5,756 bases of DNA from CAZAGD01 sp049699975 (lineage in GTDB: Bacteria; Desulfobacterota; SM23-61). Shown one piece after another: positions 1 to 4,656 of the stretch. The position numbers were made by a program, and so were the translations under genes. The first letter of the stretch is position 1. Each line of letters opens with the position of its first letter. The notes below the pieces were generated by a model, which was not told the DNA's origin, searched no databases, and saw nothing but the letters and a program-made list of their open reading frames with translations. The DNA is taken from contig JBNAWB010000216.1 of assembly GCA_049699975.1 (NCBI GenBank), forward strand, positions 1 to 5,756, in the 5' to 3' direction.

Positions 1-83
1 AATTCTTTAAATTTTATTAGGAAATAGGGCAAATCTCACAGAGCTCGCAGAGCGCACAGAGAAAGGACTGTAAAAAATTTTTA
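1..83 (+). repeat. Long direct repeat, left copy
   Basis: This stretch is repeated in the same orientation at the right end (5674-5756). By eye, 78 of 83 positions match, with differences at positions 15, 25, 28, 56 and 76. The core is built of CACAGAG/CGCAGAG words and is flanked by AT-rich tracts (AATTCTTTAAATTT on the left, a run of A then T on the right). It contains no open reading frame. The left boundary is the window edge, so the true repeat may be longer. It looks like a dispersed intergenic repeat; no transposase is visible nearby. Confidence 0.9.
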
Positions 84-177
84 AAAAACTATATGCCCTG
101 GATGGCTGTGCCTGGCTGATTGTTGATTAAGGGTAAAACGTAGGGCAAGCTTTTATGGCTAAATATATTTTAAATTC

Positions 178-208
178 CTCAGCGTTCTTGGCGTGCTCGG
201 CGGTGGAA
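178..208 (+). repeat. Low-complexity GCG/TTCTTGGCG intergenic repeat word
   Basis: A GC-rich string of short related words (GCGTTCTTGGCG, GTGCTCGGCGGTG) sits in an otherwise AT-rich leader. Its reverse complement has the same CGCCAAGAACGC style as the purine-rich words of the 1-83 repeat, so the two could be imperfect inverted ends of one ~200-base intergenic element. The match is loose. No other copy is in the window. Confidence 0.35.
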
Positions 209-214
209 TATAAT
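188..214 (+). promoter_or_regulatory. Possible promoter of the ACT-domain gene
   Basis: A perfect TATAAT lies at 209-214. The best -35 match is TTGGCG at 188-193 with a short 15-base spacer, or the weaker TCTTGG at 186-191 with 17 bases. Transcription would start near 221, almost on the ribosome binding site AGGAGG (221-226), leaving a very short leader. The -35 part falls inside the GC-rich repeat word, so the promoter may have been formed by repeat insertion. This is inference from two hexamers only. Confidence 0.3.
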
Positions 215-231
215 TTCTTGAGGAGGTAAAA

Positions 232-660
232 ATGGCTCACCAAATTTCTGTTTTTGTGGAAAATAAACCAGGTCGAATTGAGCGGGTCGCGGAAATTATG
301 GCCAAGGCCAAGGTGAATATCCGCGCGATAACTGTCTCGGGAACTTATGAATATGGCGTGATGAAGCTTTTAGTAGATAAGCCAGATATTGCTTTAGAAG
401 CTTTAAGAACCCAAGGGATTTCCGCCCATAAAAGAGAAATCTTGGCCGTGCTCATGGATGACCAACCGGGGGGGTTATATCGGGTAGCCAAGATTTTTGG
501 GCAAAGAAAGATTAATATCGAAGATGCCTACGGTTTTGTTATTGAAGATAAAAAGCGTGCCGTCCTGGTCGTGGATGTAGAAAAAATTAAAGAAGCAGAA
601 AAGATACTCAAAGAAGAGGGACTGAGTATTTTGAGTGACGAAGAAATATACGCTCTTTAA
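232..660 (+). CDS. Tandem ACT-domain protein (amino-acid-binding regulatory type)
   Basis: This 142-residue protein consists of two ACT domains with no enzymatic domain. ACT 1 covers about residues 3-68 and ACT 2 about 69-140. Each begins with the strand-turn motif that binds small ligands in this fold: ENKPGR at 10-15 and DDQPGG at 76-81, followed by a helix (RVAEIM, RVAKIF) and a VNI/INI strand start. Stand-alone tandem ACT proteins of this length are known from many anaerobes, often beside phenylacetate-CoA ligase genes, and are thought to sense amino acids. Whether such a partner lies upstream cannot be seen. The start is secure: AGGAGG at 221-226, five bases before ATG. It is soluble, with no signal peptide. 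The next gene on this strand is 369 bases away, so it appears to be the last or only gene of its unit. Fold confidence is high; ligand and target are unknown. Confidence 0.88.
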   Translation: MAHQISVFVENKPGRIERVAEIMAKAKVNIRAITVSGTYEYGVMKLLVDKPDIALEALRTQGISAHKREILAVLMDDQPGGLYRVAKIFGQRKINIEDAYGFVIEDKKRAVLVVDVEKIKEAEKILKEEGLSILSDEEIYAL

Positions 661-701
661 ACTAAATCTAACCTTCATATCCCTTCGCTCATTTTCAGTC
701 A

Positions 702-731
702 ATAATTTGACACGTTGCTCATAATTTGACA
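702..731 (+). repeat. 11-base direct repeat ATAATTTGACA, 19-base period
   Basis: ATAATTTGACA occurs exactly at 702-712 and 721-731. Each copy ends in TTGACA, the consensus -35 hexamer, at 707-712 and 726-731. No good -10 hexamer sits 16-18 bases after either copy. Two sites about two helical turns apart would suit a dimeric regulator, but chance is possible in AT-rich DNA. Confidence 0.45.
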
Positions 732-871
732 AAATATCCCTTTTCTGTTTCGCCTCTCTTTTTTAAAAACTAAACAATATCATTATATTAGCAAGGATTA
801 ATAATCCAAATCTTCTGGTATCGCAGTTGCTGATTAATTATTAATTTCCTTTACCCCACTCCCGAGACTGT

Positions 872-983
872 GTCGCCATGTCAGCGCGAGGGAGCGTAGC
901 GACCGTGGCGATCGCGTAATACGCGCCCAGCATCAATGGCGGGCTCGCTCGCTATGAAAAAAAAGGGAGATGAGCCAGTCTTC
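872..983 (+). repeat. Modular intergenic repeat, copy A (block order X-Z-Y)
   Basis: Block X (872-920, 49 bases) is identical to 1797-1845. It can fold: TCGCCATG at 873-880 pairs with CGTGGCGA at 904-911 (one G-T wobble) around a 23-base loop containing GCGAGGGAGCGTAGCGA. Block Z (930-952) matches 1879-1901 at 18 of 23 positions and ends GGGCTCGCTCGC. Block Y (about 954-983, ATGAAAAAAAAGGGAGATGA then pyrimidines) resembles 1848-1876. The X sequence belongs to the style of widespread intergenic hairpin repeats that read GAGCGTAGCGACCGTGGCGATC, found in many unrelated bacteria. No coding function is visible. Confidence 0.85.
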
Positions 984-1029
984 TTTACGCGGAGAAAAGG
1001 AAGAGGATGAAAAGGTGCCAGAGGGGTAG

Positions 1030-1569
1030 ATGATATTTAAGAAAAAACTCATTCTTGCCATGACTATATTTTGCATTTTATCTAAAACAGCTGGGGCTAA
1101 TTCCCAAGAAAATTATCTGGCATATTCATTTTTAAAATTTTCTGGTGGCGTAATAGCTGGGGCCTTGATTCATGAAGGTGCTCATGCTTTTGTAGCTGGA
1201 CTTACTGATACACGAATGAGTTGGAAAATCGGGACCTATAACCAGCCCATAGGATTCACAGAGGAAGTTAAAAACAAAGACAAAGGGGTTGCTGTTTACT
1301 CTGCTGGATTGTTGTCTCAAATAATTGGAGCGGAGGTTATTCTCCAGGCAGATAAGATTGACAAAAATGATTCTTTTATTCGCGGCTTGATGGCTTGGAA
1401 TGTGCTCAACGCAGTATTTTATTCCCTTGATTATTGGGTCTTCAAGATTACGAATAAAGGAAACGGATATAATTATCAAGGAGATTTGAAGGGGATTGAG
1501 CATTATTCTAATGAAGCTTTGGCCCAAGGTTTTGCCATTTCTATTGCCGCGTTGGCCACTTATCAGTGA
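1030..1569 (+). CDS. Small exported or membrane protein with HExxH zinc-protease motif
   Basis: This 179-residue protein starts with a basic N-terminus (KKK at 4-6), a hydrophobic core to about residue 18 and a plausible cleavage site after AGA (21-23). A signal peptide or N-terminal anchor is therefore likely. The hydrophobic stretch 34-58 contains HEGAH at 48-52, an exact HExxH zinc-binding and catalytic motif set in or beside a membrane segment, as in M50 (site-2-protease-like) peptidases. Further hydrophobic segments lie at about 86-105, 119-138 and 163-179. The usual M50 third-ligand motif (NxxPxxPLDG) is not present. WNVLNAVFYSLDYW (123-136), with D134, or D152 in QGDL, might replace it. 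AGAGGGGT (1020-1027) is a ribosome binding site unusually close to the ATG; M11 (1060) is an alternative start that would lose the basic end. It stands alone, between two copies of a modular repeat. A 164-codon antisense frame over it starts with TTG and has no recognisable domain. Metalloprotease activity is inferred, not shown. Confidence 0.7.
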   Translation: MIFKKKLILAMTIFCILSKTAGANSQENYLAYSFLKFSGGVIAGALIHEGAHAFVAGLTDTRMSWKIGTYNQPIGFTEEVKNKDKGVAVYSAGLLSQIIGAEVILQADKIDKNDSFIRGLMAWNVLNAVFYSLDYWVFKITNKGNGYNYQGDLKGIEHYSNEALAQGFAISIAALATYQ

Positions 1570-1591
1570 TATAGATTTCTTAAAACTCAGA

Positions 1592-1654
1592 CCTGGGCGC
1601 CTGATTGGCTCAAAAGTAATAGGCAAAATCTTTCGATGACGCCTTTGCCCCAGG
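1592..1654 (+). ncRNA. Candidate structured RNA after the HExxH gene
   Basis: An outer stem CCTGG (1592-1596) / CCAGG (1650-1654) closes a branched fold. One arm is GCC (1599-1601) / GGC (1607-1609). The other is GGCAAA (1622-1627) / TTTGCC (1644-1649) topped by ATC-TTTC-GAT (1628-1637), with GACGCC (1638-1643) unpaired on one side. The arm's layout recalls the GGCAAA...GACGC...GCC hairpin of c-di-GMP-I riboswitches, but the AAAGCC side, the upstream ACGCACAG-like part and the second helix are missing. It lies only 22 bases after a stop codon with no gene closely following, so it may simply be 3' UTR. It competes with the terminator fold that follows. No RNA family is assigned. Confidence 0.25.
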
Positions 1655-1669
1655 GAGGCTTTTTCTTTT
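1641..1669 (+). terminator. Probable intrinsic terminator of the HExxH gene
   Basis: GCCTTT (1641-1646) pairs with GGGAGGC-type sequence (1654-1659; four Watson-Crick pairs plus two G-T) around GCCCCAG. It is followed at once by TTTTTCTTTTCTT from 1660. A longer competing stem (CCTGGG at 1592-1597 with CCCCAGG at 1648-1654) could fold first, so the hairpin could be conditional. Its place, 72 bases after the stop codon, fits a terminator. Confidence 0.5.
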
Positions 1670-1796
1670 CTTATGAAATTAAATTATAACGACCTTCCTT
1701 AGTTCAATGTCCTAAAATAAAACTAATGCTAACCCTTCACCAATTTTTTTATAAGTAAGGGCGGGGGAGGTAGGTTTATTAAACCAGCGAGGTTGG

Positions 1797-1901
1797 GTCG
1801 CCATGTCAGCGCGAGGGAGCGTAGCGACCGTGGCGATCGCGTAATTTATGGAAAATAAGGAGATGATCAGGCTCTCCTGCATTAATTTGGGGCTCGCTTG
1901 C
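1797..1901 (+). repeat. Modular intergenic repeat, copy B (block order X-Y-Z)
   Basis: Block X (1797-1845) is identical over 49 bases to 872-920, including the 8-pair stem. Block Y follows after two bases (about 1848-1876, ATGGAAAATAAGGAGATGA then CAGGCTCTC). Block Z (1879-1901, GCATTAAT...GGGGCTCGCTTGC) matches copy A at 18 of 23 positions and here forms a strong hairpin GGGGC-TCGCTT-GCCCC (1889-1904). In copy A the Y and Z blocks are in the other order. Same orientation as copy A, 925 bases apart. Confidence 0.85.
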
Positions 1902-1905
1902 CCCC

Positions 1906-1927
1906 GCCAGAGGCAGGCCAGAGGCAG
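1906..1927 (+). repeat. Perfect tandem pair of GCCAGAGGCAG
   Basis: Two exact adjacent 11-base units lie at 1906-1916 and 1917-1927, right after the hairpin that ends copy B. CCAGAGGCAGG-type words are familiar as dispersed intergenic repeats in several uncultured lineages, which is recalled rather than checked here. Confidence 0.7.
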
Positions 1928-1986
1928 GTCTGATGCATATTAAGCTATTTGCCTAAAAACTGATCAACGGTCAGGGATCAATTTTA

Positions 1987-2015
1987 TTGACTTGCCAGGA
2001 TATTTTTGCTTTAAT
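1987..2015 (+). promoter_or_regulatory. Promoter of the retropepsin-like gene
   Basis: TTGACT at 1987-1992 (5 of 6 to consensus) is followed after 17 bases by TTTAAT at 2010-2015 (5 of 6). TG at 2007-2008 forms an extended -10 (TGCTTTAAT). The expected start is near 2022, giving a leader of about 23 bases that contains the ribosome binding site GAGGGAGA (2031-2038). This is the best sigma-70-type promoter in the window. Confidence 0.6.
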
Positions 2016-2044
2016 CTTCACTATGATTAAGAGGGAGATTCTTA

Positions 2045-2401
2045 ATGGGCATCGTATATTTAAAATTAAGAATAATTAACCCCGCTCATCCCCGGAAAAA
2101 AAGGGAATGTGAGTTTCTTATAGATTCGGGAGCGGTTTATTCTGTAGTTCCTGCCGATATCTTAAAAAAACTTGGTATCAAACCAACTTCTACCCAAGAA
2201 TTTATCTTAGCCAATGGCGAAGTCATCAAGAGGCCAATTGGTAATGCTTTCTTTGAATATCAAGGAAAAATCCGGGCTGCTCCTGTGGTCTTTGGTGACA
2301 AAGGAATATATTTATTGGGTGCCACCACCTTGGAAGCATTAGGATTGATGCTCGACCCTATCCGGAGAGAATTAAAACCTCTACCAATGATTCTAATGTA
2401 A
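2045..2401 (+). CDS. Small retropepsin-like (clan AA) aspartic protease
   Basis: This 118-residue protein has the single-lobe retropepsin pattern. FLIDSGA at 24-30 is the active-site loop (D27; DSG in place of the more usual DTG). It is followed by YSVVPADILKKLGI (32-45), a middle strand region (ILANGEVIKRPIGNAFFEY, 54-72), and YLLGATTLEALGLMLDP (89-105), the hydrophobic-Gly signature near the C-terminus. Such proteins act as homodimers, each giving one Asp. Stand-alone clan AA proteins of 110-130 residues are widespread in bacteria and archaea, mostly of unknown substrate. There is no signal peptide, so it is likely cytoplasmic. The start is backed by GAGGGA at 2031-2036, eight bases upstream, and by its own promoter. 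It is a one-gene unit facing the SDR gene tail to tail. Fold assignment is good; actual protease activity is inferred. Confidence 0.85.
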   Translation: MGIVYLKLRIINPAHPRKKRECEFLIDSGAVYSVVPADILKKLGIKPTSTQEFILANGEVIKRPIGNAFFEYQGKIRAAPVVFGDKGIYLLGATTLEALGLMLDPIRRELKPLPMILM

Positions 2402-2412
2402 AATCAATAAGG

Positions 2413-2449
2413 TTTAATTTAATTGCTCATAATTTAAATTAAATTTTTT
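2413..2449 (+). terminator. AT-only terminator-like hairpin between convergent genes
   Basis: TTTAATTTAA (2413-2422) is perfectly complementary to TTAAATTAAA (2434-2443), with an 11-base loop and six Ts (2444-2449) directly after. The stem has no G-C pair, so it is weak. The position, 12 bases after the stop codon and followed by a T run, fits an intrinsic terminator for the plus-strand gene. The T run overlaps the stop codon of the minus-strand SDR gene. Confidence 0.5.
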
Positions 2450-3206
2450 AAATAGTCATTCCGCCATCAATAGCAATTGTTGCGCCATTCATAAAAGCTG
2501 CTTCATCGGAGGCGGCAAAGAGAATAGCGGCTGCTATCTCTTCATCTTTTCCTAACCGACCCATGGGCTGGCGGGCAATAAAATCTGCTCGGGCTTTTTC
2601 CGGATCGGGGAAAGCTTGAATTCTTCTCTCCAAAGAAGGAGTATAAGTAGTCCCAGGACAGACGCAATTAACCCGGATATTTTCAGATAAATAATCTGCA
2701 GCCATGGCTTTCGTTAAAGCCCACACTCCGCCTTTTGATGCCGTGTAGGCCCCCCGATCTTTAACTCCTTTCAGAGCCACGACGGAGGCGTTGTGGACAA
2801 TTACCCCGCCGCCATTTTTGCGCATCACAGGAATGGTATATTTAGAAACGAGGAATACTCCTTTCAAATTCACGGCCATAGTTCGATCCCAATCTTCTTC
2901 CGACATATTATCAACTCGCCCCGGGATGACTATTCCGGCATTGTTAACCAAGATATCTATCTTTCCAAACGCTTTTACAGTTTCCTCGACCATGCGCTGC
3001 GCATCAGCAGCAATGGAAACATCGCCCTGGATATAAATTCCCTCTCCTCCTGCTTCTTTGAGCAAACGTAAAGTTTCTAAGCCATGTTCCGGCGTGAGCG
3101 AATTTATAGCGACCTTTGCTCCTTCTTTCCCAAACCGAACTGCTGTGGCTCTGCCGATGCCAACGCCAGCACCGGTAATTAAAACTACTTTTCCCTGAAA
3201 ACGCAT
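2448..3206 (-). CDS. Short-chain dehydrogenase/reductase (BDH2/ketodeoxyfuconate dehydrogenase-like)
   Basis: This is a 252-residue classical SDR, full length for the family. The Rossmann fold begins TGAGVGIG (11-18); D62-V63 ends strand 3; NNAG is at 88-91. The catalytic tetrad is N113, S141, Y154 and K158 (YTASK), and PG follows at 184-185. The C-terminal part (VNCVCPGT, TPSLERRIQA, then PEKARADF..RQPMGR, ending IDGG) is close to BDH2/DHRS6 and 2-keto-3-deoxy-L-fuconate dehydrogenase types, as recalled. The substrate is therefore probably a small hydroxy acid or sugar acid, though general FabG-like reductase use is possible. The end of strand 2 reads NSLT (35-38) without the Asp typical of NAD users, so cofactor choice is uncertain. 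The start is firm: AGGAGG (3212-3217) five bases before ATG. It lies 180 bases after the CMD-fold gene on the same strand and likely has its own control. Confidence 0.9.
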   Translation of the reverse strand: MRFQGKVVLITGAGVGIGRATAVRFGKEGAKVAINSLTPEHGLETLRLLKEAGGEGIYIQGDVSIAADAQRMVEETVKAFGKIDILVNNAGIVIPGRVDNMSEEDWDRTMAVNLKGVFLVSKYTIPVMRKNGGGVIVHNASVVALKGVKDRGAYTASKGGVWALTKAMAADYLSENIRVNCVCPGTTYTPSLERRIQAFPDPEKARADFIARQPMGRLGKDEEIAAAILFAASDEAAFMNGATIAIDGGMTI

Positions 3207-3230
3207 TATAACCTCCTAAGTTAAAGTTAT

Positions 3231-3246
3231 TATTGTCCCCACAATA
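3231..3246 (-). promoter_or_regulatory. Palindrome upstream of the SDR gene, candidate operator
   Basis: TATTGT (3231-3236) and ACAATA (3241-3246) form a perfect inverted repeat around CCCC (GGGG on the gene's strand). It sits 13 bases upstream of the SDR ribosome binding site. The symmetry and place suit a repressor site; a small RNA hairpin in the leader is also possible. No regulator gene is in the window. Confidence 0.35.
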
Positions 3247-3369
3247 TTTCCCTTTGCACTCATTAATAGCTTTTTCCCTTTACCCTCTCCTTTCCTCAGC
3301 CAGGATGTGCCGCCATGGTACCGATTAATTTAATTATGACCCGGCCTCAGGGGGGATAGGTTTGGTGAA

Positions 3370-3388
3370 GAGGATAATTAAAATCCTC
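3370..3388. other. Inverted repeat at the 3' end of the CMD-fold gene
   Basis: GAGGAT (3370-3375) and ATCCTC (3383-3388) form a perfect 6-pair stem with a 7-base AT loop, overlapping the stop codon of the minus-strand gene. On the minus strand only TTCACC follows, so it is a poor intrinsic terminator there but might protect the mRNA 3' end. On the plus strand it is followed by CTTTTCTCTTCTC. The rest of the 3207-3386 spacer shows no gene. Confidence 0.35.
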
Positions 3389-3779
3389 ATCTTTTCTCTT
3401 CTCCCTTTTCTTCATTTTCAATGCGCATTAGAGCCTGTAACCCAGTGGTTAAAGTGGGTACACCTCCTGGTAACATTGCTGTTTGAAAAACTTCTAATAA
3501 TTCTTCCTTGGTTGCTCCTAATCTAAGAGCCCTTTGCGCATGTTCATAAACTGCTTCGGTTCGTCCCTTATAAGCAAGAATAGCCATAGCCACAAACTCC
3601 CGTATCTTAGCCGGAAGCGCTTTTCCATCATTGAGCGCTTTTTGGTAAAGTTCGTTATAAGCTTTTAAAAAATCAGGATCTTTATCGGCGAGAAAAATCC
3701 AGGTGGGAAACATATAACCCCGGTCTTTCTGCATCTTTTTAATAAGCTCATCTTTCTTTTTACTATATTGCTTGGCCAT
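3387..3779 (-). CDS. AhpD/carboxymuconolactone decarboxylase-fold protein lacking the CxxC
   Basis: This 130-residue all-helical protein has the CMD/AhpD core. Helix LPAKIREFVAMAILAYKG (55-72) keeps the conserved Glu (E61). It is followed by H80 and the signature HAQRALRLGATKEELLEV (80-97), then a helix rich in small residues (LPGGVPTLTTGLQAL). In AhpD-type members two cysteines lie seven and four residues before the His. Here these are R73 and A76, and the protein has no cysteine at all, so thiol-disulfide or peroxidase chemistry is excluded. An in-frame upstream ATG (3821) would add 14 residues inside lipA. ATG at 3779 is preferred because AGGAGA (3787-3792) lies seven bases before it. It overlaps the lipA 3' end by 17 bases, so it is co-transcribed and probably translationally coupled. 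Function is unknown; a decarboxylase or binding role remains possible. Confidence 0.82.
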   Translation of the reverse strand: MAKQYSKKKDELIKKMQKDRGYMFPTWIFLADKDPDFLKAYNELYQKALNDGKALPAKIREFVAMAILAYKGRTEAVYEHAQRALRLGATKEELLEVFQTAMLPGGVPTLTTGLQALMRIENEEKGEEKR

Positions 3780-4656
3780 ATTCTTTTCTCCTGGGATTTT
3801 CTTTAATAATAATTCTCTCAAAAATTTCTCGCGCCTGGAAGGAACTTCTCACCAAGGGGCCAGAGAAAACAGCTTTAAAACCCATTTCTTCACCTATATT
3901 TTTATATTCAGCAAATTCTTCAGGTGGAATATAACGCCTAACTGGATGATGTTTTCCTGAAGGCTGTAAGTACTGACCCAAAGTCAAAAGGTCACAAGAA
4001 ACTTGTCGCAGATCTTTCATTACTTCTAAAATTTCTTCTCTGCTTTCTCCTAAACCTAACATTATTCCCGATTTGGTAATTTTTGATGGATCAATCTCTT
4101 TTACAGTACGCAAAAGATTAAGCGATCTTTCATAATCAGCCTGCGGACGCACTTCCGAATAAAGACGGGGAACAGTTTCCAAGTTATGATTGATAATATC
4201 GGGAGCGCTCTCTAAGACCTTTTTTAAAGAGGTAGTCGAGCCCTGAAAATCTGGGATTAAGACTTCTACTTTAATATCAGGAATTTTTTCCTTTAAGATA
4301 GTCACAGTTTGCGCAAAATGACCAGCGCCGCCATCTTCTAAATCATCTCTGGTAACAGATGTGATCACCACATATTTTAATCCCATTTCTTGCACAGCTT
4401 GAGCAAGCCGTTCTGGTTCATCTGGATCAGGAACAGGAGGGCGCTGCGCTGAAGGAATAGCACAGAAAGTGCAATTTCTGGTACAAGTGCGACCTAAGAT
4501 AAGGAAGGTAGCTGTGCCGGCGGTAAAACATTCTCCTTGATTAGGGCAGAGAGCTCCTTGGCAAACGGTGTTCAGTTGATACCGCGCCAGCAAATCACGC
4601 ATATTTTGCAAGCTTTGGGGATCAGGCAGTTTCCGCCGTAGCCAAGTTGGTTTCAA
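3763..4656 (-). CDS. lipA: Lipoyl synthase (radical SAM, sulfur insertion)
   Basis: LipA inserts two sulfur atoms at C6 and C8 of protein-bound octanoyl chains to give lipoyl groups. This 297-residue protein is of normal length. The auxiliary 4Fe-4S cluster motif is C32, C37 and C43 (CxxxxCxxxxxC). The radical SAM motif is C58, C62 and C65 (CTRNCTFC). The conserved RSS(Y/F) motif near the C-terminus is present as RSSF (270-273). LGQYLQPS and NHNLETVPRLY are typical of the family. The start codon is TTG, not ATG. It is supported by GGAG at 4664-4667, seven bases upstream, and by the family-typical N-terminal KPTWLRRKLP; the next ATG (M19) would cut into this part. It overlaps lipB by 35 bases and the downstream CMD-fold gene by 17, forming one operon. 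The weak start codon may keep LipA level below LipB. Confidence 0.97.
   Translation of the reverse strand: MKPTWLRRKLPDPQSLQNMRDLLARYQLNTVCQGALCPNQGECFTAGTATFLILGRTCTRNCTFCAIPSAQRPPVPDPDEPERLAQAVQEMGLKYVVITSVTRDDLEDGGAGHFAQTVTILKEKIPDIKVEVLIPDFQGSTTSLKKVLESAPDIINHNLETVPRLYSEVRPQADYERSLNLLRTVKEIDPSKITKSGIMLGLGESREEILEVMKDLRQVSCDLLTLGQYLQPSGKHHPVRRYIPPEEFAEYKNIGEEMGFKAVFSGPLVRSSFQAREIFERIIIKENPRRKEYGQAI

Larger units (their letters stand above)
661..1029. other. Gene-free spacer between the ACT gene and the HExxH gene
   Basis: These 369 bases hold no convincing gene. They contain an 11-base direct repeat (702-731), two small AT-rich hairpins (GGATT-AAT-AATCC at 795-807 and ATTAAT-T-ATTAAT at 833-845), and copy A of the modular GC-rich repeat from 872. 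No clear intrinsic terminator follows the ACT gene and no full -35/-10 pair was found for the gene at 1030. The part from 984 is purine-rich (many GGAGA/AGAGG words) up to the ribosome binding site. Confidence 0.7.
1570..2044. other. Gene-free spacer between the HExxH gene and the retropepsin-like gene
   Basis: No gene is supported in these 475 bases. In order they hold: a foldable RNA or terminator region (1592-1669); an AT-rich stretch with T7 at 1744-1750; a small hairpin GGTTT-ATT-AAACC (1773-1785); copy B of the modular repeat (1797-1901), which includes a hairpin GGGGC/GCCCC (1889-1904); a tandem 11-mer (1906-1927); and the promoter of the next gene (1987-2015). Confidence 0.7.

Noticed and set aside
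475..732. 85-codon minus-strand frame over the end of the ACT gene
   Set aside because: Phenylalanine-rich shadow of a clear ACT domain gene, with no domain of its own.
1132..1626. 164-codon open frame antisense to the HExxH gene
   Set aside because: It starts with TTG, has no ribosome binding site, and its protein is serine-rich without a domain. The plus-strand frame has a signal-like N-terminus and HExxH.
1592..1660. c-di-GMP-I riboswitch
   Set aside because: Only GGCAAA and GACGC..GCC are shared. The conserved AAAGCC, upstream ACGCACAG-like segment and second helix are absent, and no gene follows closely.
872..1845. Insertion sequence or CRISPR array at the 49-base repeats
   Set aside because: Only two copies, 925 bases apart, with a non-transposase gene between and no regular spacers, cas genes or terminal inverted repeats.
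2791..3071. Two plus-strand frames (81 and 92 codons) inside the SDR gene
   Set aside because: They lie fully within a well-supported SDR coding region on the other strand, have no domain pattern and are shadows of it.
3772..3960. 62-codon plus-strand frame over the lipA end
   Set aside because: Antisense to conserved LipA sequence, with no recognisable features.
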